From assembly GCA_903826405.1 (NCBI GenBank), contig CAIKEH010000040.1, forward strand, positions 1-64,000: a stretch of 64,000 bases of DNA. Reading direction: 5' to 3'. The stretch comes from an uncultured bacterium. GTDB lineage: Bacteria > Bacteroidota > Bacteroidia > Chitinophagales > Chitinophagaceae. The notes below the pieces were generated by a model that saw only the letters and a list, made by a program, of their open reading frames with translations, searched no databases and had not been told where the DNA came from. The stretch's first letter is position 1. Each line of letters begins with the position of its first letter. Made by a program: the position numbers and the translations under genes. Of the stretch, positions 16,061-25,145 are shown one piece after another.

Positions 16061-18718
16061 ATGGAACGACGTCATTTCATCCGCACATCAGGGATCTTTA
16101 CTGCCGGCATATATGCCTCAAGGGCACATGCCATTGCCGGACCTTTCAAACCAGAGGAGATCATTCATAATATTCCCACAGACAAGAAACTGGATCCGAA
16201 ATGGGTGAGATCGCTTTCCCAAAGAGGAGCGGTCACTCGCTACCGGAAAAGCAGGAATGAACTCCGCTATATAGGAATGCCGGTGGGAGGACTGTTCGCA
16301 GGCACGGTCTATCTGGGTGGTGATGGCAGACTTTGGCTATGGGACATCTTCAACGAAAATCAGAATGGAATAGACCCGAAAACCATCGAATGGGGAACAG
16401 ATCTTCATGTGGGCAAAAAGGTCCGGCCACAAGATGGATCAGCATATGTGCAACCGGCACGGGACATCCGCCCGCTCGATCAGGGTTTCGCCTTTCGGAT
16501 AGTTGTTGATGGAAAGACGATCATGAAAAGGATGGATGCCGCAGATTGGGATGATATCATTTTTGAAGCGACCTACCCCATGGCGCGGATTACATATGTA
16601 GACAAGGATCTCCCCGTTGACATCAGCGTGGAAGTATTCTCCCCTTTCATACCCCTCGACGAGAAGAATTCATCCCTCCCCTGCTCGATATACGATTTCA
16701 AGGTTAGCAACAAAACATCAAGGGATGTAACGGTTGAGATACTCGGTTGGCTGGAAAATAAAACATCACCCCGCTCCGCAAAACCTGCGGACAGCAGAAT
16801 CAATGAATACAAGGAAAGGGGATGTCCGCATATCCAGTGCAGCCTCCAGGATGGCGGTGATGCCGAGCAGAAAACCCTACCAGACCATGGCACGATGGCG
16901 ATCTCCTGCTTTTCTGCTGTAGCGGCATATCAAACCGACCTTTTAGATCCGGGGACAGACGCCACATTCGCATCAACAAACAGGGCAAAGACATCAAGAT
17001 CGGTTTCGGAGCAATTGAAAGCATCGGTGAGGGATACTGTAACGCTATCGAAATCTTCGACAGGTTCTTCGCGTTTCATATTCGCCTGGCATTTCCCCAA
17101 TCTTCAATTGAATAAAGAGATCAAGGATAGCGGAAGGTATTACAGCAACTGGTTCGCCTCCGCTTCAGATGTCGTAGCATACGTGCAACAGCAGCAGGAA
17201 ATGCTCGTCTCCAAAACACGTCTCTGGAAACAGACATTTTACGATTCAACATTACCCTGGTGGTTCCTCGAACGTACTTTTGGTAATACCTCCATACTGG
17301 CAACCACCACGGCCCATCGGTTCACCAGTGGACGTTTCTATGCCTGGGAAGGGGTGGGATGTTGTGAAGGCACCTGCATGCATGTCTGGCAATATGCACA
17401 GGCAATGGGAAGGATGTTCCCTTCCCTTGAACGCGATACCCGGCAACGTGTCGATCTGGGTCTCTCGCTTCAACCGGATGGCATGATCTGGTATCGGGGC
17501 GAAGTAGTGAAGACCGCAGCCATAGACGGACAAGCAGGTACGATACTCCGCATATACCGTGAACACCAGATGAGTGCAGATGATGATTTCCTGAGGAAAA
17601 ATTGGATGAAGATCAAACTGGCAACTCAATGGGTCATCAACCAGGACCGAAACGGGGACGGCATGGAGGATACGCCAGTGGAAAACACCCTGGATGCGGT
17701 ATGGGATGGCGAGATCTCCTGGTTGGTCGGCTTATGCATCGCTGCGGTCAAGGCCGGTGAAAGCATGGCCTTGGAAATGGGTGATGCTGAATTTGCGAGC
17801 AAGTGTGCAGATTATGTGGCCAAGGGTCGAAGGAACATGGAGGAGAAACTCTTCAATGGAGAATATTTCATTCACCGGCCCGATCCCATTAAAGGAAGAA
17901 TGAATCTGGGATCTTACAACACCTGTCATATTGATCAGGTATATGGACAGAGCTGGGCCTTTCAAGTGGGGCTGGGCAGGATTCTGGATCAGGGAAAGAC
18001 GGTTTCTGCACTGAAGTCGCTCTGGAAATTTAATTTCACGCCGGATGTGGGGCCTTACATCAAAACACATCTCGGCGGCAGACCTTATGCACTCCCCGGC
18101 GAAGGAGGATTGGTCATGAACACCAACCCGAAGAATGAAAAAAAGCCTTATGGAGAGAATGTGACCTGGCAGTTGGGTTATTTCCATGAATGCATGAGCG
18201 GCTTCGAGCATCAGGTGGCCGCGCATATGATGGCGGAAGGTTTGATCGATGAATCGCTCGTGATCACACGCATGATCCATGACCGTTACCATGCCGCGAA
18301 AAGAAATCCCTTCAATGAGATCGAGTGCAGTGACCACTATGCCCGCGCCATGGCCAGTTATGGGACTTTCCTCTCGGCCTGCGGTTTTGAATATCACGGC
18401 CCCAAAGGTCATATCCGATTCTCTCCAAAAATTAGTGCGTCGAATTTCAAAGCCCCCTACACGGCTGCAGAAGGCTGGGGAAGCTATTCGCAAAGATCAT
18501 CAGCCGAATTTTTTGAGGCAGAAATATACGTCGCCTTCGGGAAATTGCGGCTGAGCAGGATTACGGTTACCCATGGACGTAATACCACAAAGGCCAAAGT
18601 AAGTGTAGCCGGAAAGATCATCCCTGTATCGGTGAGCATGGATGGGCAGGAATGCCACCTCCAACTCAGGGAATCGATCGTATTGGATCCGACATCATCA
18701 CTAACCATACTAATCTGA
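16061..18718 (+). CDS. GH116-family glycoside hydrolase (glucosylceramidase / beta-glucosidase-like)
   Basis: An 885-residue exported enzyme; the start has a Tat-like signal (ERRHFIRTSGIFTAGIYA). The N-terminal beta-sandwich begins with RYIGMPVGGLFAGTVYLGGDG, typical of GH116 (DUF608/GBA2 group). The helical catalytic domain has FYAWEGVGCCEGTCMHVW in the nucleophile region, VENTLDAVWDG matching the NTxD acid/base signature, and QVYGQSWAFQVGLG. Family members remove beta-linked glucose or xylose from glycosides, including glycolipids. It is followed after 4 bp by slyD-like, so the two may be cotranscribed. The exact substrate is unknown. Confidence 0.87.
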   Translation: MERRHFIRTSGIFTAGIYASRAHAIAGPFKPEEIIHNIPTDKKLDPKWVRSLSQRGAVTRYRKSRNELRYIGMPVGGLFAGTVYLGGDGRLWLWDIFNENQNGIDPKTIEWGTDLHVGKKVRPQDGSAYVQPARDIRPLDQGFAFRIVVDGKTIMKRMDAADWDDIIFEATYPMARITYVDKDLPVDISVEVFSPFIPLDEKNSSLPCSIYDFKVSNKTSRDVTVEILGWLENKTSPRSAKPADSRINEYKERGCPHIQCSLQDGGDAEQKTLPDHGTMAISCFSAVAAYQTDLLDPGTDATFASTNRAKTSRSVSEQLKASVRDTVTLSKSSTGSSRFIFAWHFPNLQLNKEIKDSGRYYSNWFASASDVVAYVQQQQEMLVSKTRLWKQTFYDSTLPWWFLERTFGNTSILATTTAHRFTSGRFYAWEGVGCCEGTCMHVWQYAQAMGRMFPSLERDTRQRVDLGLSLQPDGMIWYRGEVVKTAAIDGQAGTILRIYREHQMSADDDFLRKNWMKIKLATQWVINQDRNGDGMEDTPVENTLDAVWDGEISWLVGLCIAAVKAGESMALEMGDAEFASKCADYVAKGRRNMEEKLFNGEYFIHRPDPIKGRMNLGSYNTCHIDQVYGQSWAFQVGLGRILDQGKTVSALKSLWKFNFTPDVGPYIKTHLGGRPYALPGEGGLVMNTNPKNEKKPYGENVTWQLGYFHECMSGFEHQVAAHMMAEGLIDESLVITRMIHDRYHAAKRNPFNEIECSDHYARAMASYGTFLSACGFEYHGPKGHIRFSPKISASNFKAPYTAAEGWGSYSQRSSAEFFEAEIYVAFGKLRLSRITVTHGRNTTKAKVSVAGKIIPVSVSMDGQECHLQLRESIVLDPTSSLTILI

Positions 18719-18722
18719 ACTC

Positions 18723-19214
18723 ATGACCGTCTCCGCACATAAAGTGGTTTCCATACATTATGAATTGAAGGACGATTCAGGCAATCTCCTTCAAAGCAAT
18801 GATGGTCATGCCCCTGAAGATTACCTGCATGGTGCGGGAAATGTCATCCCCGGTTTGGAACGCGTGCTGGAAGGCTCCACGATCGGACAGGTCATCGAGG
18901 CCATCATTCCGCATGAATGGGCATATGGACCCAGGGAACTCAGTCTTGTCTTTGAAGTAGCTCTCGCTGACATCCCGGATCCAGCGGTTTGTGAACCCGG
19001 GGAAGTGGTTGAGCTTTTTGATGGCACCGAAGCCCTGGTCATCGAGAATAAAGAGGATCTTTTAATAGTAGATGCCAATCACCCTTTGGCAGGCATGTCC
19101 CTTCATTACACCGTCAGGATATCCGGCATCCGTGACGCCACGAATGAAGAGATCAGGAATGGCGAACCATATGCGCCGCTGCCCGGATGTTCCGGTGAAC
19201 CCGGATGCTGCTGA
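18723..19214 (+). CDS. slyD: SlyD-like FKBP-type peptidyl-prolyl cis-trans isomerase
   Basis: A 163-residue cytosolic prolyl isomerase and chaperone. The FKBP half has GNVIPGLERVLEG and the IIPHEWAYG loop; an insert-in-flap chaperone domain lies at about 70-120. The C-terminal block PLAGMSLHYTVRISGIRDAT is the SlyD signature. The extreme C-terminus PGCSGEPGCC is a short cysteine tail, probably metal-binding, much shorter than the histidine-rich tail of E. coli SlyD. It starts 4 bp after the GH116 stop. Confidence 0.92.
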   Translation: MTVSAHKVVSIHYELKDDSGNLLQSNDGHAPEDYLHGAGNVIPGLERVLEGSTIGQVIEAIIPHEWAYGPRELSLVFEVALADIPDPAVCEPGEVVELFDGTEALVIENKEDLLIVDANHPLAGMSLHYTVRISGIRDATNEEIRNGEPYAPLPGCSGEPGCC

Positions 19215-19264
19215 TCGAAGCCCATTGATCGCACTCTCTTGACTTCTGGCTTAACTTCGCTTAC

Positions 19265-20107
19265 ATGTCCAGCGATTTATCCTTCACCGGATTCCAGAGA
19301 CTCACCGATAGTTTCCCTGAACAAGGTGATCTGATGCCCGTTTTCTTCATCGGCCACGGCTCTCCCATGAATGGCATCGAAGACAATGAGTTCAACCGAA
19401 GCTGGGCCTCCATGGCTGCGGAGATCCCCACCCCAAGGGCGGTTCTGGTGATCTCTGCCCACTGGCTGACCAGAGGAACCAGGATCACGGCGATGGACAA
19501 CCCAAAGACCATACATGACTTCGGTGGATTTCCGGAAGAATTATATCGTGTACGATATCCTGCCCCTGGAAACCCGGCTCTGGCCAGAGAAACAGCGTCC
19601 TTGATCCACTCCACCAAAGTCGGTAAGGACCATGAATGGGGCCTCGATCATGGCACCTGGACCATTATCAGACATATGTACCCAAATGCAGACATACCCG
19701 TACTGCAACTGAGCATAGACTTCACACGGCATGCGGATGATCATTTTGAGCTGGCCCGGGAGATCCGTGAGTTGAGAAAACGTGGAGTTTTGATCATCGG
19801 AAGTGGCAATATGGTCCATAACCTGCGGTTGGTGGCTTGGGACAAACTCGACGAAGATGCTTATGGTTTCGATTGGGCCCTGCACATGAATGATACCTTC
19901 AAAGGGCTTATCCGGAATGGCGCTTACGACAAGTTGATCAAATATGAGCAATTAGGAAGGGAAGCCATGCTTGCCATCCCCACTCCGGATCACTACCTGC
20001 CTCTGATCTATACCTTAGGTCTAAAGAAAGAAAAAGATCAGCTCTCCTTTTTCAACGACAAAGCCATCGGCGGCTCAGTCACCATGACATCGGTAAGATT
20101 CGGATAG
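19265..20107 (+). CDS. ygiD: YgiD-like extradiol dioxygenase (4,5-DOPA dioxygenase family)
   Basis: A 280-residue LigB-superfamily enzyme. MPVFFIGHGSPMNGIED carries the first metal histidine, VISAHWLTRG the second, and LDHGTWTIIRHMYP and GSGNMVHNLR complete the active site typical of YgiD/DODA proteins. These enzymes open catechol rings next to the diol; E. coli YgiD does this with L-DOPA. The start at 19265 is kept because relatives carry a similar leader before the MPVFFIGHG block. The gene stands alone and the in vivo substrate is unknown. Confidence 0.9.
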   Translation: MSSDLSFTGFQRLTDSFPEQGDLMPVFFIGHGSPMNGIEDNEFNRSWASMAAEIPTPRAVLVISAHWLTRGTRITAMDNPKTIHDFGGFPEELYRVRYPAPGNPALARETASLIHSTKVGKDHEWGLDHGTWTIIRHMYPNADIPVLQLSIDFTRHADDHFELAREIRELRKRGVLIIGSGNMVHNLRLVAWDKLDEDAYGFDWALHMNDTFKGLIRNGAYDKLIKYEQLGREAMLAIPTPDHYLPLIYTLGLKKEKDQLSFFNDKAIGGSVTMTSVRFG

Positions 20108-20280
20108 CTCTCATCGAAGGTGTTAAATCCAGCTTTCTGCAGAAAGCAATAGCCTGATCATCAACTACCCGGCAAAATGACGGAAAATTCCTTAGCTTGG
20201 CATCCAGACACCCGGAACCACGATTGAAGTGCGATTCCGAACCTCCATTGAGATCCCCCTTTTTCCCCCAACACCCGATC

Positions 20281-20682
20281 ATGGAAAGTCCCATCGACAG
20301 GAGATCATTCTTGCAACAATCCGCCATGGCAGCAGCGGTGATGATCATACCCTGGCTGGATTCATGCCGCAACCAAAGCATCGTTGCCGGACTTGACAGA
20401 CCGGATTTCATCTCTCATGCACTGGATAGAACAATGATGACTAATATCGGGAAGGCATACCTGAAAAGTTTTCCAGATGAAAATACGCCCAATGGGCTTT
20501 CTGATCTCTTGATGAAGAATCATCCCGGAAAAGATCAGATGGACCCGGATTCTCTAAAAACCTATTTCAAACAGGAGATCGCATCGGATTTCCTGAACGA
20601 ACGAATGGTCGTTGTCAGCGGCTGGGTACTCTCCCGTACCGAAGCACGCCAATGTACCCTCTTCACCCTCACACATCCTTAA
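20281..20682 (+). CDS. Tat-exported small subunit of a membrane-type dehydrogenase complex
   Basis: A 133-residue protein from the ATG at 20281; an in-frame extension to 20197 lacks signal character. The N-terminus is a twin-arginine signal (DRRSFLQQSAMAAAVMIIP). The C-terminal VVVSGWVLSRTEARQCTLF resembles small subunits of FAD-dependent sorbitol/gluconate dehydrogenase complexes. In those complexes the Tat signal of the small subunit carries the signal-less flavoprotein across the membrane. The GMC gene begins 10 bp after this stop, which fits that model. Confidence 0.75.
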   Translation: MESPIDRRSFLQQSAMAAAVMIIPWLDSCRNQSIVAGLDRPDFISHALDRTMMTNIGKAYLKSFPDENTPNGLSDLLMKNHPGKDQMDPDSLKTYFKQEIASDFLNERMVVVSGWVLSRTEARQCTLFTLTHP

Positions 20683-20692
20683 TCAACACACC

Positions 20693-22243
20693 ATGCATAC
20701 GGATGCCCGAAAGATCGACAACCATTCCGTTATAGAGGGAGATATCTGCATCGTTGGTGCAGGTGCAGCAGGCATCAGCATTGCTATGCAGTTCGCAAAT
20801 ACCCCACACCGGGTCATACTGCTGGAAGGTGGTGGATTCCAGTATGAGGACCGCATGCAAGAACTCTATTCAGGTACAACCAGTGGCCAACGCTATTTTC
20901 CATTGAAGTCGATACGCTTACACTATTTCGGAGGTACCACGGGTCATTGGGCAGGATTTTGCTCCACCTTTGACGATATAGATTTTCAGAAACGAGACTG
21001 GATCGAACACAGTGGTTGGCCGATCACAAAAAAAGATCTAGAGCCTTTCTATGAAAAGGCGCATTCGATACTCGATCTGGGTCCTTACAACTATGACCCG
21101 GCTTTCTGGCAAAAACGCGACCCCTCGATGATCCCCCTTCCTGTGGACAAGAACATCGTGTGGGACAAGATCTGGCAGTTCAGCCCTCCCACGCGTTTCA
21201 ATTCCAAATACAGGGATCCGGTCACCCACTCGAAGAATATCCATTTGTACACATACGCCAATGTGACGGACATCCTCACGGATGAGCAGGTGGGTCAGGT
21301 CCGTGAAGTGACGATCAAAAACTTCGAGGGCAAGACCCATACGGTAAGGGCGAAGAAATTCATACTGGCCTGTTGCTCCGTACAGAATGCACGATTGCTC
21401 CTCGCCTCCCGAAGCCAGGCTCCCAAAGGACTCGGCAACGACAACGACAATGTGGGCCGCTACTTCATGGAACATGTGGAGATCAAATCGGCGGAGATGT
21501 GGATGGCCCGGCCCGAACAATTGCAAATGTATCAATGGGAGATGGGGACCAAGGCAAGAGCCGAACTGGCCATCTCACCACAGGAACAGGCAAGGCATAA
21601 GATATTGAATGGAACATCCTCGTTCACTCCATTAGAAATGGCGAAAGGCCAGAAGTCGATGATCGACAATTGGGAAGATGAGAAGGGTAATGGCATGGCC
21701 AAACTGATGCGTGAAGATTCCAAGGAGAACTCCTTTGTCCTAACCAAAGAACAGAAGGAAGCTGCTAAAAAAGGTTTCCGTGCTTTCCAACTATTCACCC
21801 GCATCGAACAAGCCCCCAATCCGAACAGCCGCATCACCATCTTGGACGAAAAAGATGAGTTGGGAGTGCCCCGTTCCCACTTGCATTGGGAACTGACACC
21901 ACTCGAAAAACGGAGCATCCGAAAGATATATGAGATCATTGGCAAGGAATGTGGGAAGGCCGACATTGCCCGGGTGCATATGTTGGATTATCTGCATGAT
22001 GAACAGGACGAATCGTGGCCATCCTTCACGGGTGGAGGCTGGCACCACATGGGTACGACACGTATGAGTGAAGATCCGAAACAGGGAGTGGTGGATCCCC
22101 AATGCAAAGTGCATGGGATCGACAACCTGTACGTCGCCGGCTCATCATGCTATGTCACGGCTGCGGCTCCCAATCCCACACTCACCTTGGTTGCACTTTC
22201 TCTTCGCCTCGCCGATCATATCAAAACAAAACTGGGCAATTGA
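20693..22243 (+). CDS. GMC family FAD-dependent dehydrogenase (large subunit)
   Basis: About 516 residues from the ATG at 20693, which lies 10 bp after the small-subunit stop; the frame itself begins upstream and overlaps that gene. The Rossmann FAD site is DICIVGAGAAGISIAMQ and the GMC C-terminal block is GGGWHHMGTTRM ... NLYVAGSSCYVTAAAPNPTLT, containing the catalytic histidine and the FAD-binding NPTLT. It has no signal peptide of its own and is probably exported with the Tat-tagged small subunit. It likely oxidises a sugar or polyol and passes electrons to the heme c protein encoded next. Confidence 0.88.
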   Translation: MHTDARKIDNHSVIEGDICIVGAGAAGISIAMQFANTPHRVILLEGGGFQYEDRMQELYSGTTSGQRYFPLKSIRLHYFGGTTGHWAGFCSTFDDIDFQKRDWIEHSGWPITKKDLEPFYEKAHSILDLGPYNYDPAFWQKRDPSMIPLPVDKNIVWDKIWQFSPPTRFNSKYRDPVTHSKNIHLYTYANVTDILTDEQVGQVREVTIKNFEGKTHTVRAKKFILACCSVQNARLLLASRSQAPKGLGNDNDNVGRYFMEHVEIKSAEMWMARPEQLQMYQWEMGTKARAELAISPQEQARHKILNGTSSFTPLEMAKGQKSMIDNWEDEKGNGMAKLMREDSKENSFVLTKEQKEAAKKGFRAFQLFTRIEQAPNPNSRITILDEKDELGVPRSHLHWELTPLEKRSIRKIYEIIGKECGKADIARVHMLDYLHDEQDESWPSFTGGGWHHMGTTRMSEDPKQGVVDPQCKVHGIDNLYVAGSSCYVTAAAPNPTLTLVALSLRLADHIKTKLGN

Positions 22244-22317
22244 CCTATACCGCGCATGACTTGATATACGCATTTCTCAGATCAAGGGATATAGTTGCAT
22301 TTCTCTAATTTCGACGA

Positions 22318-23817
22318 ATGAAACCTTATGCATGGGTGTTGGCAGGTGCTGCATTGTTGATGATCATGTGGCTGTTCATCCCCAATATGCCCGGAGGCAA
22401 AAAGCAGACCGATGCCAAAGAACTTTCGATGCGCTATTGCAGCTCCTGCCATCTCTACCCCGAACCCGGCCTGTTAGGAAAAGATATCTGGGTTAAAGAC
22501 GTATTGCCTGAAATGGGCTTGAGACTGGGAATAGGTGATAAAAACGTTCTGCTCAACAGGATGTCCTATAAGCAATACAACAACCTGATCAAACTCGGAC
22601 TCTACCCCGACACGCCCCGGATACCAATCAAAGATTGGCTGAAGATCGTTGCCTATTACAGAGAGCACGCTCCGGCAGAACCAACACAACAACAAAAAAA
22701 GGATCCCGTTCAACATGGTGGTCAGTTGTTCACCCAGCTGACAATACCCTGCGATTCCGGACAAGTGGGCATGACGACCATGAGTCATTTCATTCCACAG
22801 AGAAAAGAAGTCTGGTTGGGGGTCAAGAATAATGAAATTCAGGTCTACGGTCTCGATCTGAAAAAGAAAAGGTCCTTCCGTACACCCAGTCCGATCGTGG
22901 ATATGATGGAACAGGAAAAACTTCTTTTTCTGGGTATCGGGAATATGTTGCCCAATGAGGATAGGAATGGAAGGCTGTTCAGCATGGATGAAAAGGGCGA
23001 TCATGCCAAACTCATTCTGGATTCTCTGCACCGGCCTGTACAATTCATTAGAACGGATCTGAACAACGATCATGTTGAAGACATCCTCATTGCGGAATAC
23101 GGATTCGAGACCGGACAAGTTAAATGGGTGAACGGCAGAACGGGAATTACGGATACATTGACCACTCAGGCCGGAGCAAGGAATATCATCTTACGCGATG
23201 TCAATAAAGATGGCCTTCCGGACCTATACATACTTTTTGCACAGGCTCGTGAGCAGGTTAGCCTGTTCATGAATAAAGGCGCAGGAAAATTCAATGAAGA
23301 GGTCCTGCTGCGTTTCCCACCCGTCTTCGGGAGCAGCTATATGGAGCTTTCAGATATGAATGGCGACGGGCTGGAAGACCTGGTGATCACCAACGGGGAC
23401 AATGCGGATTATTCCCTCTCCCCTAAATATTTCCACGGGATACGCATCTATCTCAATGATGGCAAAGGAGGATTTACGGAGAAATGGTTCTATCCTGTTC
23501 ATGGGGCTACAAAAACCATCGTACGCGACTTCGATCAAGACGGGGATCCGGACATGGCCATGATTGCATTCTTTTCGGATAAAGGCAATGGCGAATCCTT
23601 TCTGTACTTCGAGAACACCGGTAAAATGGGTTTCCAGATCAGCGATATGGGGGTTCCTGAAGGTTTATGGATGGTGATGGAAGCGGATGATATGGACGGG
23701 GATGGCGATACCGATATCATTCTTGGGAATTTTCAATTCGGCGCTGAGCAGGAAGCCAGGCAAAGCAAGGATCTCAGGGCGCTCATCCTGAAAAATACAA
23801 CCAAAGATCATCCCTGA
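22318..23817 (+). CDS. membrane-anchored heme c protein with FG-GAP/VCBS-type repeats
   Basis: A 499-residue protein. It has an N-terminal membrane anchor (WVLAGAALLMIMWLF), then one heme c site C41-S-S-C44-H45 within an about 90-residue region. A beta-propeller-like region follows with at least five calcium-binding FG-GAP/VCBS motifs: LNNDHVEDILI, DVNKDGLPDLYIL, DMNGDGLEDLVI, DFDQDGDPDMAM and DMDGDGDTDII. It lies 74 bp after the GMC gene. Sorbitol/gluconate dehydrogenase complexes have a cytochrome c third subunit, so this may be that electron acceptor with an added propeller. That role is inference. Confidence 0.82.
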   Translation: MKPYAWVLAGAALLMIMWLFIPNMPGGKKQTDAKELSMRYCSSCHLYPEPGLLGKDIWVKDVLPEMGLRLGIGDKNVLLNRMSYKQYNNLIKLGLYPDTPRIPIKDWLKIVAYYREHAPAEPTQQQKKDPVQHGGQLFTQLTIPCDSGQVGMTTMSHFIPQRKEVWLGVKNNEIQVYGLDLKKKRSFRTPSPIVDMMEQEKLLFLGIGNMLPNEDRNGRLFSMDEKGDHAKLILDSLHRPVQFIRTDLNNDHVEDILIAEYGFETGQVKWVNGRTGITDTLTTQAGARNIILRDVNKDGLPDLYILFAQAREQVSLFMNKGAGKFNEEVLLRFPPVFGSSYMELSDMNGDGLEDLVITNGDNADYSLSPKYFHGIRIYLNDGKGGFTEKWFYPVHGATKTIVRDFDQDGDPDMAMIAFFSDKGNGESFLYFENTGKMGFQISDMGVPEGLWMVMEADDMDGDGDTDIILGNFQFGAEQEARQSKDLRALILKNTTKDHP

Positions 23818-23920
23818 ACCCATTCATAAAAATGCACGAATCAGATGATCCCATTTGTAAGGCTTCAGTTTATATATATCTTTGAGGAACAAAAGTATAT
23901 TCATTCCTATTCTGAATGCC

Positions 23921-24412
23921 ATGAAATACCTGATCGCAACAGTCCTGTTGATGAGTTTTCTCGCTTGCAAGAAAAAGGAAACCACCCCCCAACAGGACCC
24001 TAATTACGTTTTCAATGTACACAAAGACCAGATCCTGAAATACGTGAATGAGGCCAGGGTGAAAGGATGCGACTGTGGTGATTCGATCATGCCGCCGGTG
24101 AGTGTGGTCGTATGGAACGATACACTGGCCAAAACCGCCTTCCTGCACTCGGACAACATGAATAAGAACAACTTTTTCTCACATACCGATCCGGCAGGCA
24201 ATAAACCCGGCGACAGGCTTCATGCGCAAGGATATGATTGGGCAAGTTATGCGGAGAACATATCTGTGGGGGAGTTCTCAGATTCGGCAGTCGTCGCTGA
24301 TTGGCTGAGCAACAGCGGAAACTGCAAGAACATCATGACCGCAGAGTACAAATATATAGGGGCAGGCATGCAAACCTTCTATTGGACACTGCTGCTCACC
24401 TCTCATAAATGA
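23921..24412 (+). CDS. CAP-domain (SCP/PR1-like) lipoprotein
   Basis: A 163-residue protein from the ATG at 23921, where a lipoprotein signal starts (MKYLIATVLLMSFLACKKK, lipobox LAC). The rest is a CAP domain: YVNEARVKG, LAKTAFLHSDNMNKNNFFSHTD, RLHAQGYDW and ASYAENISVG. Bacterial CAP proteins are surface or periplasmic and some bind or cut wall components, but the function is generally unknown. It lies about 100 bp after the heme c gene with no functional link visible. Confidence 0.88.
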   Translation: MKYLIATVLLMSFLACKKKETTPQQDPNYVFNVHKDQILKYVNEARVKGCDCGDSIMPPVSVVVWNDTLAKTAFLHSDNMNKNNFFSHTDPAGNKPGDRLHAQGYDWASYAENISVGEFSDSAVVADWLSNSGNCKNIMTAEYKYIGAGMQTFYWTLLLTSHK

Positions 24413-24502
24413 TTTTCAAAGGAACCTACCTTACATATACATCATGAAAGTTCCCGGGAGCAGATCTCCTGAATCATTAGATACCTGATCAAAACGATCA
24501 TC

Positions 24503-25099
24503 ATGCAAACATTATTCACTATAGTTGCCATTTTGCTGATCCTATTCCTCATCTTTCAAAGCCTAATTAAAATGTCCACATCCGGGACGGAGAAACAACC
24601 TTATCGTGTGGTGAAACGGGAGAAGGGGATGGAGATCAGGTTCTATCCTGCTGCCACACTCGCCAGCGTCCAAACATCTGCCAGAAATTACCGGGAACTT
24701 GCCAATAGTAGCTTCCGCCGCGTAGCAGGTTACATCTTCGGCGGGAACGACGCCTCCATGAAGATAGCCATGACATCACCCGTTCATATGGATATCAGCG
24801 ACAGTGGTTCATCCATGGGTTTTGTGATGCCGGCAGAATATCATGCAGATGACCTGCCCAAGCCGAATGACCCGGGAATAAGCATCTTGAAAACACCCGA
24901 TGAATACGTGGCAGCGATCACATTCAGTGGCTTCGCGACCGATCAAAGCATCTCAGAACATGCCCATGAACTGGAAAAGATGTTGCGAGAGAAAGGCATC
25001 CCCTTTCATGGACATTTCCGTTACCTCGGATACAACCCACCATACCAGATCATCGGGAGGAAAAATGAAGTGATCGTGACGGTGGAGTGGAAGGAATAG
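24503..25099 (+). CDS. SOUL family heme-binding-like protein, membrane-anchored
   Basis: A 198-residue protein with one N-terminal hydrophobic segment (LFTIVAILLILFLIFQSLI), then a SOUL domain: YRVVKREKGMEIRFYPAA, FRRVAGYIFGGN, IAMTSPVHMD and a C-terminal HFRYLGYNPPYQ. SOUL/HBP proteins bind heme or act in heme and redox homeostasis; bacterial function is poorly known. The heme-liganding histidine of mouse p22HBP relatives is variable, so heme binding is not assured. Confidence 0.9.
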   Translation: MQTLFTIVAILLILFLIFQSLIKMSTSGTEKQPYRVVKREKGMEIRFYPAATLASVQTSARNYRELANSSFRRVAGYIFGGNDASMKIAMTSPVHMDISDSGSSMGFVMPAEYHADDLPKPNDPGISILKTPDEYVAAITFSGFATDQSISEHAHELEKMLREKGIPFHGHFRYLGYNPPYQIIGRKNEVIVTVEWKE

Positions 25100-25145
25100 C
25101 CGAGTGATCATCAGTGATTGACCAGCCCTAATCAAAATCCCAAAC

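Noticed and set aside
17732-18493. Minus-strand open frame of 253 codons
   Set aside because: Antisense to the GH116 catalytic domain and without domain evidence.
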